A DNA stretch of 64,000 nt from Hydractinia symbiolongicarpus (GCF_029227915.1 NC_079886.1:620001-684000), one strand, 5' to 3'. Counted from the first letter of the stretch, positions 23,201 through 37,353 are shown. Notes: generated from the letters alone by a model not told the origin. Made by a program: numbers and translations.

Positions 23201-24647
23201 CGCTGAATGAAAGAAGTTTGATCTCCGGCAAAAGAAAACCCGCGTTTTCCCGTAAATCCCGTACTCGGCCCGTATAGTCAAAAGTATACAAAAAAGTACC
23301 CAGGGAGTAAACTGATTTCCCGAATGATTTTTTAAATTATTTTTTCACCACTAAAACGCATGAGACTTGTAGTTTTCAAAAATGTTTTCATTTTTGATGA
23401 GACGCTGAATAAAAGAAGTTTAATCGCCGGCAAACGAAAACCCGCGATTTCCCGTAAATCCCGTACTCGGCCCGTATAGTCAAAAGTATACAAAGAAAGT
23501 ACCCAGGGAGTAAACTCATTTCCCGAACGATTTTTAAATTATTTTTTCACCACTATAAGGCATGAGACTTGTAGTTTTCAAAAATGTTTTCATTTTTGAT
23601 GAGACGCTAAATAAAAGAAGTTTAATCGCCGGCAAACGAAAACCTGCGATTTAACGTAAATCTCGTACTCGGCCCGTATAGTCGAATGTATATAAAGAAA
23701 GTACCCAGGGAGTAAACTCATTTCGCGAACGATTTTTTAAATTATTTTTCCACCACTAAAACGCATGAGACTTGTAGTTTTTATTTTTGATGAGACGCTG
23801 AATAAAAGAAGTTTAATCGCCGCGATTTCCCGTAAATCCGGTACTCGGCCCGTATAGTCAAAAGTATACAAAGAAAGTACTCAGGGAGTAAACTCATTTC
23901 CCGAACGATTTTTTAAATTATTTTTTCACCACTAAAACGCATGAGACTTGTAGTTTTCAAAAATGTTTTTATTTTTGATGAGACGCTAAATAAAAGAAGT
24001 TTAATCGCCGGCAAACGAAAACCGACGATTTCCCGTAAATCCCGTACTCGGACCGTATAGTCAAAAGTATACAAAGAAAGTACCCAGGGAGTAAACTCAT
24101 TTCCCGAACGATTTTTTAAATTATTTTTTCACCACTAAAACGCACGAGACTTGTAGTTTTCAAAAATGTTTTCATTTTTGATGAGACGCTAAATAAAAGA
24201 AGTTTAATCGCCGGCAAACGAAAACCCGCGATTTCCCGTAAATGTCGTACTCGGCCCGTATAGTCGAATGTATATAAAGAAAGTACCCAGGGAGTAAACA
24301 CATTTCGCGAACGATTTTTTAAATTATTTTTCCACCACTAAAACGCATGAGACTTGTAGTTTTTAAAAATGTTTTTATTTTTGATGAGACGCTGAATAAA
24401 AGAAGTTTAATCGCCGCGATTTCCCGTAAATCCGGTACTCGCCCGTATAGTCAAAAGTATACAAAGAAAGTACTCAGGGAGTAAACTCATTTCCCGAACG
24501 ATTTTTTAAATTATTTTTTCACCACTAAAACGCATGAGACTTGTAGTTTTTAAAAATGTTTTTATTTTTGATGAGACGCTAAATAAAAGAAGTTTAATCG
24601 CCGGCAAACGAAAACCGACGATTTCCCGTAAATCCCGTACTCGGACC
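20233..24647 (+). repeat. Middle-dialect array with an 8-monomer unit (1,621 bp)
   Basis: The unit 21,043-22,663 is followed by a partial second copy from 22,664 to about 23,640. Constant offset 1,621 is shown by TTTTCTGTAAATCCCTGG and by TCTCCGGCAAAAGAAAACCC (21,601 and 23,222). The copies part where 22,021 reads ACCCGCGTTTTCCCG and 23,642 reads ACCTGCGATTTAACG. Monomers at 20,233 and 20,434 are adjacent copies of the CACCCTATAACGCATGACAC variant. Two 188-bp monomers lie near 23,820 and 24,413. No gene is present. Confidence 0.88.
23761..23800 (+). other. 12-bp deletion removing one arm of the AT hairpin
   Basis: The text reads CTTGTAGTTTTTATTTTTG where sister copies (for example near 24,360) have TAGTTTTTAAAAATG and then TTTTTATTTTTG. 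Twelve bases, the left arm and loop of the AT hairpin, are missing. T-rich direct repeats flank the lost piece. Confidence 0.8.
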
Positions 24648-27600
24648 GTATAGTCAAAAGTATACAAAGAAAGTACCCAGGGAGTAAATTCTTTTCCCGA
24701 ACGATTTTTTAAATTATTTCTTCACCACTAAAACGCATGCGACTTGTAGTTTTCAAAAATAATCTCATTTTTGATGAGACGCTGAATAAAAAAAGTTTAA
24801 TCGCCGGCAAACGAAAACCCGCGATTTCCTGTAAATCCCGTACTCGGCCCGTATAGTAAAAAGTACATAAAAAAAGTACCCAGGGAGTAAACTGACTTCC
24901 CGAATGATTTTTTAAATTATTTTTTCACTACTAAAACGCATGAGACTTGTAGTTTTCAAAAAAAAATTTATTTTTGATAAGACGCTGAATAAAAGAAGTT
25001 TAATCGCTGGCAAACGAAAACCCGCGATTTCCGGTAAATCCCTGGCTTGGCCCCTATAGTCGAATGTATACAAAGAAAGTACCCTGTGAGTAAACTCATT
25101 TTTAGAACGTTTTTTTAAATTATTTTTTCACCACTAAAACGCATGAGACTTGTAGTTTTCCAAAATGTTTTCATTTTTGATAAGACGCTGAATTTAAGAA
25201 GTTTAATCGCCGGCAAACGAAAACCCGCGATTTCCCGTAAATCCGATACTCGGCCCGTATAGTCAGAAGTATACAAAGAAAGTACTCAAGGAGTAAACTC
25301 ATTTCCCGAACGATTTTTTAAATTATTTTTTCACCACTAAAACGCATGGGACTTGTAGTTTTCAAAAATGTTTTCATTTTTGATGAGACGCTAAATAAAG
25401 AAGTGTAATCGCCGGCAAACGAAAACCCGCGATTTCCTGTAAATACCTGGCTTGGCCCCTATAGTCGAATGTATACAAAGAAAGTACCCTGTGAGTAAAC
25501 TCATTTTCAGAACGATTTTTTAAATTATTTTTTCACCACTAAAACGCATGAGACTTGTAGTTTTCCAAAATGTTTTCATTCTTGATGAGACTCTAAATAA
25601 AAGAAGTTTAATCGCCGGCAAACGAAAACCCGTGATTTCCCGTAAATCCCGGGCTTGGCCCGTATAGTTGAATGTATATAAAGAAAGTACCCTGTGAGTG
25701 AACTCATTTCCCGAACGATTTTTTAAATTATTTTTTCACCATTAAAACGCATGAGATTTGTAGTTTTCAAAAATGTTTTCATTTTTGATGAGACGCTGAA
25801 TGAAAGAAGTTTGATCTCCGGCAAACGAAAACCCGCGTTTTCCCGTAAATCCCGTACTCGGCCCGTATAGTCAAAAGTATACAAAAAAGTACCCAGGGAG
25901 TAAACTGATTTCCCGAATGATTTTTTAAATTATTTTTTCACCACTAAAACGCATGAGACTTGTAGTTTTCAAAAATGTTTTCATTTTTGATGAGACGCTG
26001 AATAAAAGAAGTTTAATCGCCGGCAAACGAAAACCCGCGATTTCCCGTAAATCCCGTACTCGGCCCGTATAGTCAAAAGTATACAAAGAAAGTACCCAGG
26101 GAGTAAACTCATTTCCCGAACGATTTTTAAATTATTTTTTCACCACTATAACGCATGAGACTTGTAGTTTTCAAAAATGTTTTCATTTTTGATGAGACGC
26201 TAAATAAAAGAAGTTTAATCGCCGGCAAACGAAAACCTGCGATTTAACGTAAATCTCCTACTCGGCCCGTATAGTCGAATGTATATAAAGAAAGTACCCA
26301 GGGAGTAAACTCATTTCGCGAACGATTTTTTAAATTATTTTTCCACCACTAAAACGCATGAGACTTGTAGTTTTTAAAAATGTTTTTATTTTTGATGAGA
26401 CGCTGAATAAAAAAAGTTTAATCGCCGCGATTTACCGTAAATCCGGTACTCGGCCCGTATAGTCAAAAGTATACAAAGAAAGTACTCGGGGAGTAAACTC
26501 ATTTCCCGAACGATTTTTTAAATTATTTTTTCACCACTAAAACGCATGAGACTTGCAGTTTTCAAAAATGTTTTTATTTTTGATGAGACGCTAAATAAAA
26601 GAAGTTTAATCGCCGCCAAACGAAAACCGACGATTTCCCGTAAATCCCGTACTCGGACCGTATAGTCAAAAGTATACAAAGAAAGTACCCAGGGAGTAAA
26701 CTCATTTCCCGAACGATTTTTTAAATTATTTTTTCACCACTAAAACGCATGAGACTTGTAGTTTTCAAAAATATTCTCATTTTTGATGAGACGCTGAATA
26801 AAAGAAGTTTAATCGCCGGCAAACGAAAACCCGCGTTTTCCCGTAAATCACGTACTCGGCCCGTATAGTCAAAAGTATACAAAAAAAGTACCCAGGGAGT
26901 AAACTGATTTCCCGAATGATTTTTTAAATTATTTTTTCACCACTAAAACGCATGAGACTTGTAGTTTTCAAAAATGTTTTCATTTTTGATGAGACGCTGA
27001 ATAAAAGAAGTTCAATCACCGGCAAACGAAAACCCGCGATTTCCTGTAAATCCCGGGCTTGGCCCCTATAGTCGAATGTATACAAAGAAAGTACCCTGTG
27101 AGTAAACTCATTTTCAGAACGATTTTTCAAATTATTTTTTCAGCACTAAAACGCATGAGACTTGTAGTTTTCAAAAATGTTTTCATTTTTGATGAGACGC
27201 TGAATAAAAGAAGTTTAATCGCCGGCAAACAAAAACCCGCGATTTCCTGTAAATCCCGGGCTTGGCCCCTATAGTCGAATGTATACAAAGAAAGTACCCT
27301 GTGAGTAAACTCATTTTCAGAACGATTTTTCAAATTATTTTTTCACCACTAAAACGCATGAGACTTGTAGTTTTCAAAAATGTTTTCATTTTTGATGAGA
27401 CGCTAAATAAAAGAAGTTTAATCGCCGGCAAACGAAAACCCGCGATTTCCCGTAAATCCCGTACTCGGCCCGTATAGTCAAAAGTATACAAAGAAAGTAC
27501 CCAGGGAGTAAACTCATTTCCCGAACGATTTTTTAAATTATTTTTTCACCCTATAACGCATGAGACTTGTAGTTTTCAAAAATGTTTTCATTTTTGATGA

Positions 27601-28357
27601 GACGCTGAATAAAAGAAGTTTAATCGCCGGCAAACGAAAACCCGCGATTTCCCTTAAATCCCGTACTCGGCCCGTATAGTCAAAAGTATACAAAGAAAGT
27701 ACCCAGGGAGTAAACTCATTTCCCGAACGATTTTTTAAATTATTTTTTCACCACTATAACGCATGACACTTGTAGTTTTCAAAAATGTTTTCATTTTTGA
27801 TGAGACGCTAAATAAAAGAAGTTTAATCGCCGGCAAACGAAAACCCGCGATTTCCCGTAAATCCCGTACTCGGCCCGTATAGTCGAATGAATATAAAGAA
27901 AGTACCCAGGGAGTAAACTCATTTCCCGAACGATTTTTTAAATTACTTTTCCACCACTAAAACGCATGAGACTTGTAGTTTTCAAAAATGTTTTTATTTT
28001 TGATAAGACGCTGAATAAAAGAAGTTTAATCGCCGGCAAACGAAAACCCGCGTTTTCCCGTAAATCCCGTACTCGGCCCGTATAGTCAAAAGTATACAAA
28101 AAAAGTACCCAGGGAGTAAACTGATTTCCCGAATGATTTTTTAAATTATTTTTTCACCACTAAAACGCATGAGACTTGTAGTTTTCAAAAATGTTTTCAT
28201 TTTTGATGAGACGCTGAATAAAAGAAGTTCAATCGCCGGCAAACGAAAACCCGCGATTTCCTGTAAATCCCGGGCTTGGCCCCTATAGTCGAATGTATAC
28301 AAAGAAAGTACCCTGTGAGTAAACTCATTTTCAGAACGATTTTTCAAATTATTTTTT

Positions 28358-30755
28358 CACCACTAAAACGCATGAGACTTGTAGTTTTCAAAAATGTTTT
28401 CATTTTTGATGAGACGCTGAATAAAAGAAGTTTAATCGCCGGCAAACGAAAACCCGCGATTTCCTGTAAATCCCGGGCTTGGCCCCTATAGTCGAATGTA
28501 TACAAAGAAAGTACCCTGTGAGTAAACTCATTTTCAGAACGATTTTTCAAATTATTTTTTCACCACTAAAACGCATGAGACTTGTAGTTTTCAAAAATGT
28601 TTTCATTTTTGATGAGACGCTAAATAAAAGAAGTTTAATCGCCGGCAAACGAAAACCCGCGATTTCCCGTAAATCCCGTACTCGGCCCGTATAGTCAAAA
28701 GTATACAAAGAAAGTACCCAGGGTGTAAACTCATTTCCCGAACGATTTTTTAAATTATTTTTTCACCCTATAACGCATGAGACTTGTAGTTTTCAAAAAT
28801 GTTTTCATTTTTGATGAGACGCTGAATAAAAGAAGTTTAATCGCCGGCAAACGAAAACCCGCGATTTCCTGTAAATCCCTGGCTTGGCCCCTATAGTCGA
28901 ATGTATACAAAGAAAGTACCCTGTGAGTAAACTCATTTTCAGAACGATTTTTTAAATTATTTTTTCACCACTAAAACGCATGAGACTTGTAGTTTTCCAA
29001 AATGTTTTTATTCTTGATGAGATTCTAAATAAAAGAAGTTTAATCGCCGGCAAACGAAAACCCGCGATTTCCCGTAAATCCCGGGCTTGGCCCGTATAGT
29101 TGAATGTATATAAAGAAAGTACCCTGTGAGTGAACTCATTTCCCGAACGATTTTTTAAATTATTTTTTCACCAATAAAACGCATGAGATTTGTAGTTTTC
29201 AAAAATGTTTTCATTTTTGATGAGACGCTGAATGAAAGAAGTTTGATCTCCGGCAAAAGAAAACCCGCGTTTTCCCGTAAATCCCGTACTCGGCCCGTAT
29301 AGTCAAAAGTATACAAAAAAGTACCCAGGGAGTAAACTGATTTCCCGAATGATTTTTTAAATTATTTTTTCACCACTAAAACGCATGAGACTTGTAGTTT
29401 TCAAAAATGTTTTCATTTTTGATGAGACGCTGAATAAAAGAAGTTTAATCGCCGGCAAACGAAAACCCGCGATTTCCCGTAAATCCCGTACTCGGCCCGT
29501 ATAGTCAAAAGTATACAAAGAAAGTACCCAGGGAGTAAACTCATTTCCCGAACGATTTTTAAATTATTTTTTCACCACTATAACGCATGAGACTTGTAGT
29601 TTTCAAAAATGTTTTCATTTTTGATGAGACGCTGAATAAAAGAAGTTTAATCGCCGGCAAACGAAAACCCGCGATTTCCTGTAAATCCCGGGCTTGGCCC
29701 CTATAGTCGAATGTATACAAAGAAAGTACCCTGTGAGTAAACTCATTTTCAGAACGATTTTTCAAATTATTTTTTCACCACTAAAACGCATGAGACTTGT
29801 AGTTTTCAAAAATGTTTTCATTTTTGATGAGACGCTAAATAAAAGAAGTTTAATCGCCGGCAAACGAAAACCCGCGATTTCCCGTAAATCCCGTACTCGG
29901 CCCGTATAGTCAAAAGTATACAAAGAAAGTACCCAGGGTGTAAACTCATTTCCCGAACGATTTTTTAAATTATTTTTTCACCCTATAACGCATGAGACTT
30001 GTAGTTTTCAAAAATGTTTTCATTTTTGATGAGACGCTGAATAAAAGAAGTTTAATCGCCGGCAAACGAAAACCCGCGATTTCCTGTAAATCCCTGGCTT
30101 GGCCCCTATAGTCGAATGTATACAAAGAAAGTACCCTGTGAGTAAACTCATTTTCAGAACGATTTTTTAAATTATTTTTTCACCACTAAAACGCATGAGA
30201 CTTGTAGTTTTCCAAAATGTTTTTATTCTTGATGAGATTCTAAATAAAAGAAGTTTAATCGCCGGCAAACGAAAACCCGCGATTTCCCGTAAATCCCGGG
30301 CTTGGCCCGTATAGTTGAATGTATATAAAGAAAGTACCCTGTGAGTGAACTCATTTCCCGAACGATTTTTTAAATTATTTTTTCACCAATAAAACGCATG
30401 AGATTTGTAGTTTTCAAAAATGTTTTCATTTTTGATGAGACGCTGAATGAAAGAAGTTTGATCTCCGGCAAAAGAAAACCCGCGTTTTCCCGTAAATCCC
30501 GTACTCGGCCCGTATAGTCAAAAGTATACAAAAAAGTACCCAGGGAGTAAACTGATTTCCCGAATGATTTTTTAAATTATTTTTTCACCACTAAAACGCA
30601 TGAGACTTGTAGTTTTCAAAAATGTTTTCATTTTTGATGAGACGCTGAATAAAAGAAGTTTAATCGCCGGCAAACGAAAACCCGCGATTTCCCGTAAATC
30701 CCGTACTCGGCCCGTATAGTCAAAAGTATACAAAGAAAGTACCCAGGGAGTAAAC
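28358..30755 (+). repeat. Two copies of a 6-monomer HOR (1,215 bp)
   Basis: The unit of about 28,358-29,572 is repeated at about 29,573-30,755. The private variant CCCAGGGTGTAAAC appears at 28,718 and 29,933, exactly 1,215 apart, and GATGAGATTCTAAAT is shared. The copies part near 30,755, where the second reads TTTCGCGAACG. Confidence 0.9.
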
Positions 30756-31711
30756 TCATTTCGCGAACGATTTTTTAAATTATTTTTCCACCACTATAAC
30801 GCATGAGACTTGTAGTTTTCAAAAATGTTTTCATTTTTGATGAGACGCTAAATAAAAGAAGTTTAATCGCCGGCAAACGAAAACCTGCGATTTAACGTAA
30901 ATCTCGTACTCGGCCCGTATAGTCGAATGTATATAAAGAAAGTACCCAGGGAGTAAACTCATTTCGCGAACGATTTTTTAAATTATTTTTCCACCACTAA
31001 AACGCATGAGACTTGTAGTTTTTAAAAATGTTTTCATTTTTGATGAGACGCTGAATAAAAGAAGTTTAATCGCCGGCAAACGAAAACCCGCGATTTCCCG
31101 TAAATCCCGTACTCGGCCCGTATAGTCAAAAGTATACAAAGAAAGTACCCAGGGAGTAAACTCATTTCCCGAACGATTTTTAAATTATTTTTTCACCACT
31201 ATAACGCATGAGACTTGTAGTTTTCAAAAATGTTTTCATTTTTGATGAGACGCTAAATAAAAGAAGTTTAATCGCCGGCAAACGAAAACCTGCGATTTAA
31301 CGTAAATCTCGTACTCGGCCCGTATAGTCGAATGTATATAAAGAAAGTACCCAGGGAGTAAACTCATTTCGCGAACGATTTTTTAAATTATTTTTCCACC
31401 ACTAAAACGCATGAGACTTGTAGTTTTTAAAAATGTTTTTATTTTTGATGAGACGCTGAATAAAAGAAGTTTAATCGCCGCGATTTCCCGTAAATCCGGT
31501 ACTCGCCCGTATAGTCAAAAGTATACAAAGAAAGTACCCAGGGAGTAAACTCATTTCCCGAACGATTTTTTAAATTATTTTTTCACCACTAAAACGCACG
31601 AGACTTGTAGTTTTCAAAAATGTTTTCATTTTTGATGAGACGCTAAATAAAAGAAGTTTAATCGCCGGCAAACGAAAACCCGCGATTTCCAGTAAATCTC
31701 GTACTCGGCTC
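30711..31711 (+). repeat. Two-monomer duplication (~405 bp) and flank
   Basis: The marker ACCTGCGATTTAACGTAAATC occurs at about 30,883 and 31,288, 405 bp apart, as part of a dimer duplicated in tandem. The first dimer begins with a chimeric monomer that combines TTTCGCGAACG and TTTTTCCACC with ACTATAACGC. The following 188-bp monomer at about 31,477 has also lost GG in ACTCGCCCG, as does the copy at 24,413. Confidence 0.82.
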
Positions 31712-34700
31712 GTATAGTCGAATGTATATAAAGAAAGTACCCAGGGAGTAAATTCTTTTCCCGAACGATTTTTTAAATTATTTCTTCACCACTAAAACGC
31801 ATGCGACTTGTAGTTTTCAAAAATAATCTCATTTTTGGTGAGACGCTGAATAAAAAAAGTTTAATCGCCGGCAAACGAAAACCCGCGATTTCCCGTAAAT
31901 CCCGTACTCGGCCCGTATAGTAAAAAGTACATAAAAAAAGTACCCAGGGAGTAAACTGACTTCCCGAATGATTTTTTAAATTATTTTTTCACTACTAAAA
32001 CGCATGAGACTTGTAGTTTTCAAAAAAAATTTTATTTTTGATAAGACGCAGAATAAAAGAAGTTTAATCGCTGGCAAACGAAAACCCGCGATTTCCGGTA
32101 AATCCTTGGCTTGGCCCCTATAGTCGAATGTATACAAAGAAAGTACCCTGTGAGTAAACTCATTTTTAGAACGTTTTTTTAAATTATTTTTTCACCATTA
32201 AAACGCATGAGACTTGTAGTTTTCCAAAATGTTTTCATTTTTGATAAGACGCTGAATTTAAGAAGTTTAATCGCCGGCAAACGAAAACCCGCGATTTCCC
32301 GTAAATCCGATACTCGGCCCGTATAGTCAGAAGTATACAAAGAAAGTACTCAAGGAGTAAACTCATTTCCCGAACGATTTTTTAAATTATTTTTTCACCA
32401 CTAAAACGCATGAGACTTGTAGTTTTCAAAAATGTTTTCATTTTTGATGAGACGCTAAATAAAGAAGTGTAATCGCCGGCAAACGAAAACCCGCGATTTC
32501 CTGTAAATCCCTGGCTTGGCCCCTATAGTCGAATGTATACAAAGAAAGTACCCTGTGAGTAAACTCATTTTCAGAACGATTTTTTAAATTATTTTTTCAC
32601 CACTAAAACGCATGAGACTTGTAGTTTTCCAAAATGTTTTCATTCTTGATGAGACTCTAAATAAAAGAAGTTTAATCGCCGGCAAACGAAAACCCGTGAT
32701 TTCCCGTAAATCCCGGGCTTGGCCCGTATAGTTGAATGTATATAAAGAAAGTACCCTACCCTCATTTCCCGAACGATTTTTTAAATTATTTTTTCACCAT
32801 TAAAACGCATGAGATTTGTAGTTTTCAAAAATGTTTTCATTTTTGATGAGACGCTGAATGAAAGAAGTTTGATCTCCGGCAAACGAAAACCCGCGTTTTC
32901 CCGTAAATCCCGTACTCGGCCCGTATAGTCAAAAGTATACAAAAAAGTACCCAGGGAGTAAACTGATTTCCCGAATGATTTTTTAAATTATTTTTTCACC
33001 ACTAAAACGCATGAGACTTGTAGTTTTCAAAAATGTTTTCATTTTTGATGAGACGCTGAATAAAAGAAGTTTAATCGCCGGCAAACGAAAACCCGCGATT
33101 TCCCGTAAATCCCGTACTCGGCCCGTATAGTCAAAAGTATACAAAGAAAGTACCCAGGGAGTAAACTCATTTCCCGAACGATTTTTAAATTATTTTTTTT
33201 TACCACTATAACGCATGAGACTTGTAGTTTTCAAAAATGTTTTCATTTTTGATGAGACGCTAAATAAAAGAAGTTTAATCGCCGGCAAACGAAAACCTGC
33301 GATTTAACGTAAATCTCGTACTCGGCCCGTATAGTCGAATGTATATAAAGAAAGTACCCAGGGAGTAAACTCATTTCGCGAACGATTTTTTAAATTATTT
33401 TTCCACCACTAAAACGCATGAGACTTGTAGTTTTTAAAAATGTTTTTATTTTTGATGAGACGCTGAATAAAAAAAGTTTAATCGCCGCGATTTCCCGTAA
33501 ATCCGGTACTCGGCCCGTATAGTCAAAAGTATACAAAGAAAGTACTCGGAGAGTAAACTCATTTCCCGAACGATTTTTTAAATTATTTTTTCACCACTAA
33601 AACGCATGAGACTTGCAGTTTTCAAAAATGTTTTTATTTTTGATGAGACGCTAAATAAAAGAAGTTTAATCGCCGCCAAACGAAAACCGACGATTTCCCG
33701 TAAATCCCGTACTCGGACCGTATAGTCAAAAGTATACAAAGAAAGTACCCAGGGAGTAAACTCATTTCCCGAACGATTTTTTAAATTATTTTTTCACCAC
33801 TAAAACGCATGAGACTTGTAGTTTTCAAAAATGTTTTCATTTTTGATGAGACGCTAAATAAAAGAAGTTTAATCGCCGGCAAACGAAAACCCGCGATTTC
33901 CCGTAAATCCCGGACTCGGCCCGTATAGTCAAAAGTATACAAAGAAAGTACCCAGGGAGTAAATTCTTTTCCCGAACGATTTTTTAAATTATTTCTTCAC
34001 CACTAAAACGCATGCGACTTGTAGTTTTCAAAAATAATCTCATTTTTGATGAGACGCTGAATAAAAAAAGTTTAATCGCCGGCAAACGAAAACCCGCGAT
34101 TTCCCGTAAATCCCGTACTCGGCCCGTATAGTCAAAAGTACATAAAAAAAGTACCCAGGGAGTAAACTGACTTCCCGAATGATTTTTTAAATTATTTTTT
34201 CACTACTAAAACGCATGAGACTTGTTGTTTTCCAAAAAAATTTTATTATTGATAAGACGCTGAATAAAAGAAGTTTAATCGCTGGCAAACGAAAACCTGC
34301 GATTTCCGGTAAATCCCTGGCTTGGCCCCTATAGTCGAATGTATACAAAGAAAGTACCCTGTGAGTAAACTCATTTTTAGAACGTTTTTTTAAATTATTT
34401 TTTCACGACTAAAACGCATGAGACTTGTAGTTTTCCAAAATGTTTTCATTTTTGATAAGACGCTGAATTTAAGAAGTTTAATCGCCGGCAAACGAATACC
34501 CGCGATTTCCCGTAAATCCGATACTCGGCCCGTATAGTCAGAAGTATACAAAGAAAGTACTCAAGGAGTAAACTCATTTCCCGAACGATTTTTTAAATTA
34601 TTTTTTCACCACTAAAACGCATGAGACTTGTAGTTTTCCAAAATGTTTTCATTTTGATGAGACTCTAAATAAAAGAAGTTTAATCGCCGGCAAACGAAAA

Positions 34701-35327
34701 CCCGCGATTTCCCGTAAATCCCGGGCTTGGCCCGTATAGTCGAATGTATATAAAGAAAGTACCCTGTGAGTGAACTCATTTGCCGAACGATTTTTTAAAT
34801 TATTTTTTCACCATTAAAACGCATGAGATTTGTAGTTTTCAAAAATGTTTTCATTTTTGATGAGACGCTAAATAAAAGAAGTTTAATCGCCGGCGAACGA
34901 AAACCCGCGATTTCCCGTAAATCCCGTACTCGGCCCGTATAGTCGAATGTATATAAAGAAAGTACCCAGGGAGTAAACTCATTTACCGAACGATTTTTTA
35001 AATTATTTTTCCACCACTAAAACGCATGAGACTTGTAGTTTTCAAAAATGTTTTTATTTTTGATAAGACGCTGAATAAAAGAAGTTTAATCGCCGCGATT
35101 TCTTGTAAATCCGGTACTCGGCCCGTATAGTCAAAAGTATACAAAGAAAGTACTCAAGGAGTAAACTCATTTCCCGAACGATTTTTTAAATTATTTTTTC
35201 ACCACTAAAACGCATGAGACTTGTAGTTTTCAAAAATGTTTTTATTTTTGACGAAACGCTAAATGAAAGAAGTTTGATCTCCGGCAAACGAAAAGCCGGG
35301 ATTTCCTGTAAATCCCGAACTTGGCCC
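31712..35327 (+). repeat. 11-monomer HOR unit (2,211 bp) and a partial second copy
   Basis: The unit 31,712-33,922 is followed by a partial copy from 33,923, with offset 2,211 set by AAATTCTTTTCCCG (31,750; 33,961). It contains a monomer that lost about 6 bp near 32,754 (ACCCTACCCTCATTTCC, versus CCCTGTGAGTGAACTC in the 25,690 homologue). It also has a T-rich insertion near 33,192 (TTATTTTTTTTTACCAC). From about 34,660 the monomers shift towards the right dialect. No gene is present. Confidence 0.86.
33720..33922 (+). repeat. Representative 203-bp monomer
   Basis: This copy is close to the consensus I read by eye. It shows the landmarks in order: head GTATAGTCAAAAGTATAC, the GTACCCAGGGAGTAAACTC block, an A/T-rich stretch at about 57-76, the core CATGAGACTTGTAG at about 89-102, the AT hairpin at 106-127, GAAGTTTAATCG, the GC hairpin at 152-179, and the tail GTAAATCCCG...CTCGGCCC. 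The consensus carries 42 C and 34 G, and 13 CpG including the one across the monomer junction. No internal sub-repeat of the monomer is evident. Confidence 0.9.
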
Positions 35328-37353
35328 GTATAATCGAATGTATAAAAGAAAGTACCCAGGGAGTAAACTGATTTCCCGAACGATTTCTCAAATTATGTTT
35401 TCACCACCAAAAAGCATGAGACTTGTAGTTTTCAAAAATGTTTTCATTTTTGATGAGACGCTGAATAAGAGAAGTTTAATCGCCGGCAAACGAAAACCCG
35501 CGATTTCCTGTAAATCCCGGACTTGGCCCGTATAGTCGAATGTATAAAAGAAAGTACCCAAGGAGTAAACTCATTTCCCGTACGATTTTGTAAATTATTT
35601 TTTAATCACTAAAACGGATGAGACTTGTAGTTTTTAAAAATATTTTCATTTTTGATGAGACGCTGAATAAAAGAAGTTTAATCGCCGGCAAACGAAAACC
35701 CGCGATTTCCTGCAAATCCCTGGCTTGGCCCATATAGTCGAATGTATACAAAGAAAGTACCCTGTGAGTAAACTCATTTTCAGAACGATTTTTTAAATTA
35801 TTTTTTCACCACTAAACCGCATGAGACTTGTAGTTTTCCAAAATGTTTTCATTCTTGATGAGACTCTAAATAAAAGAAGTTTAATGGCCGGCAAACGAAA
35901 ACCCGCGATTTCCCGTAAATCCCTGGCTTGGCCCGTATAGTTGAATGTATATAAAGAAAGTACCCTGTGAGTGAACTCATTTCCCGAACGATTTTTTAAA
36001 TTATTTTTTCACCATTAAAACGCATGAGATTTGTAGTTTTCAAAAATGTTTTCATTTTTGATGAGACGCTGAATGAAAGAAGTTTGATCTCCGGCAAACG
36101 AAAACCGGCGTTTTCCCGTAAATCCCGAACTCGGCCCGTATAGTCAAAAGTATACAAAAAAGGTACCCAGGGAGTAAACTGATTTCCCGAATGATTTTTT
36201 AAAATACTTTTTCACCACTAAAACGCATGAGACTTAAAGTTTTCAAAAATGTTTTCATTTTTGATGAGACGCTGAATAAAAGAAGTTTAATCGCCGGCAA
36301 ACGAAAACCTGCGATTTCTCGTAAACCCCGTACTCGGCCCGTATAGTCAAAAGTATACAAAGAAAGTACCCAGGGAGTAAACTCATTTCCCGAACGATTT
36401 TTTAAAATATTTTTTCACCACTATAACGCATGAGACTTGTAGTTTTCAAAAATGTTTTCATTTTTGATGAGACGCTAATAAAAAGAAGTTTAATCGCCGG
36501 CAAACGAAAACCCGCGATTTCCCGTAAATCCCGTACTCGGCCCGTATAGTCAAAAGTATACAAAGAAAGTACTCAAGGAGTAAACTCATTTCCCGAACGA
36601 TTTTTTAAATTATTTTTTCACCACTAAAACGCATGAGACTTGTAGTTTTCAAAAATGTTTTCATTTTTGACGAGACGCTAAATGAAAGAAGTTTGATCTC
36701 CGGCAAACGAAAACCCAGGATTTCCTGTAAATCCCGAACTTGGCCCGTAAAATCGATTGTATAAAAGAAAGTACCCAGGGAGTAAACTGATTGCCCGAAC
36801 GATTTCTCAAATTATATTTTCACCACTAAAAAGCATGAGACTTGTAGTTTTCAAAAATGTTTTCAATTTTGATGAGACGCTGAATAAAAGAAGTTTAATC
36901 GCCGGCAAACGAAAACCCGCGATTTCCTGTAAATCCCGGACTTGGCCCGTATAGTCGAATGTATAAAAGAAAGTACCCAAGGAGTAAACTCATTTCCCGT
37001 ACGATTTTGTAAATTATTTTTTAATCACTAAAACGGATGAGACTTGTAGTTTTTAAAAATATTTTCATTTTTGATGAGACGCTGAATAAAAAAAGTTTAA
37101 TCGCCGGCAAACGAAAACCCGCGATTTCCCGTAAATCCTGTACTCGGCCCGAATAGTCTAAAGTACATAAAAAAAGTACCCAGGGAGTAAACTGACTTCC
37201 CGAATGATTTTTTAAATTATTTTTTCACTACTAAAACGCATGAGACTTGTAGTTTTCCAAAATGTTTTCATTCTTGATGATACTCTAAATAAAAGAAGTT
37301 TAATGGCCGGCAAACGAAAACCCGCTATTTCCCGTAAATCCCGGGCTTGGCCC
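35328..37353 (+). repeat. First right-dialect monomers (TATAAAAG type)
   Basis: The copies at 35,328 and 35,525 are the first I find with GTATAAAAGAAAG, a 1-bp deletion of GTATACAAAGAAAG, giving 202-bp or shorter monomers. They alternate with ATTTTTTAATCACTAAAACGG and GTACATAAAAAAAG types. From about 36,300, this stretch recurs at about 41,750 with offset 5,447. No gene is present. Confidence 0.87.

Larger units (their letters stand above)
24648..31711 (+). repeat. Middle-dialect array, first part of a 7,064-bp repeat offset
   Basis: About 24,648-26,850 recurs at about 31,712-33,900 with offset 7,064, shown by AAATTCTTTTCCCG (24,686; 31,750), ATAATCTCATTTTTG, and TTTTTAGAACGTTTTTTT. About 26,750-27,550 matches 19,510-20,310 (offset 7,239), and about 22,050-23,570 matches 28,080-29,600 (offset 6,025). 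The region is a mosaic of segments copied at distances of several kilobases. No gene is present. Confidence 0.85.
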
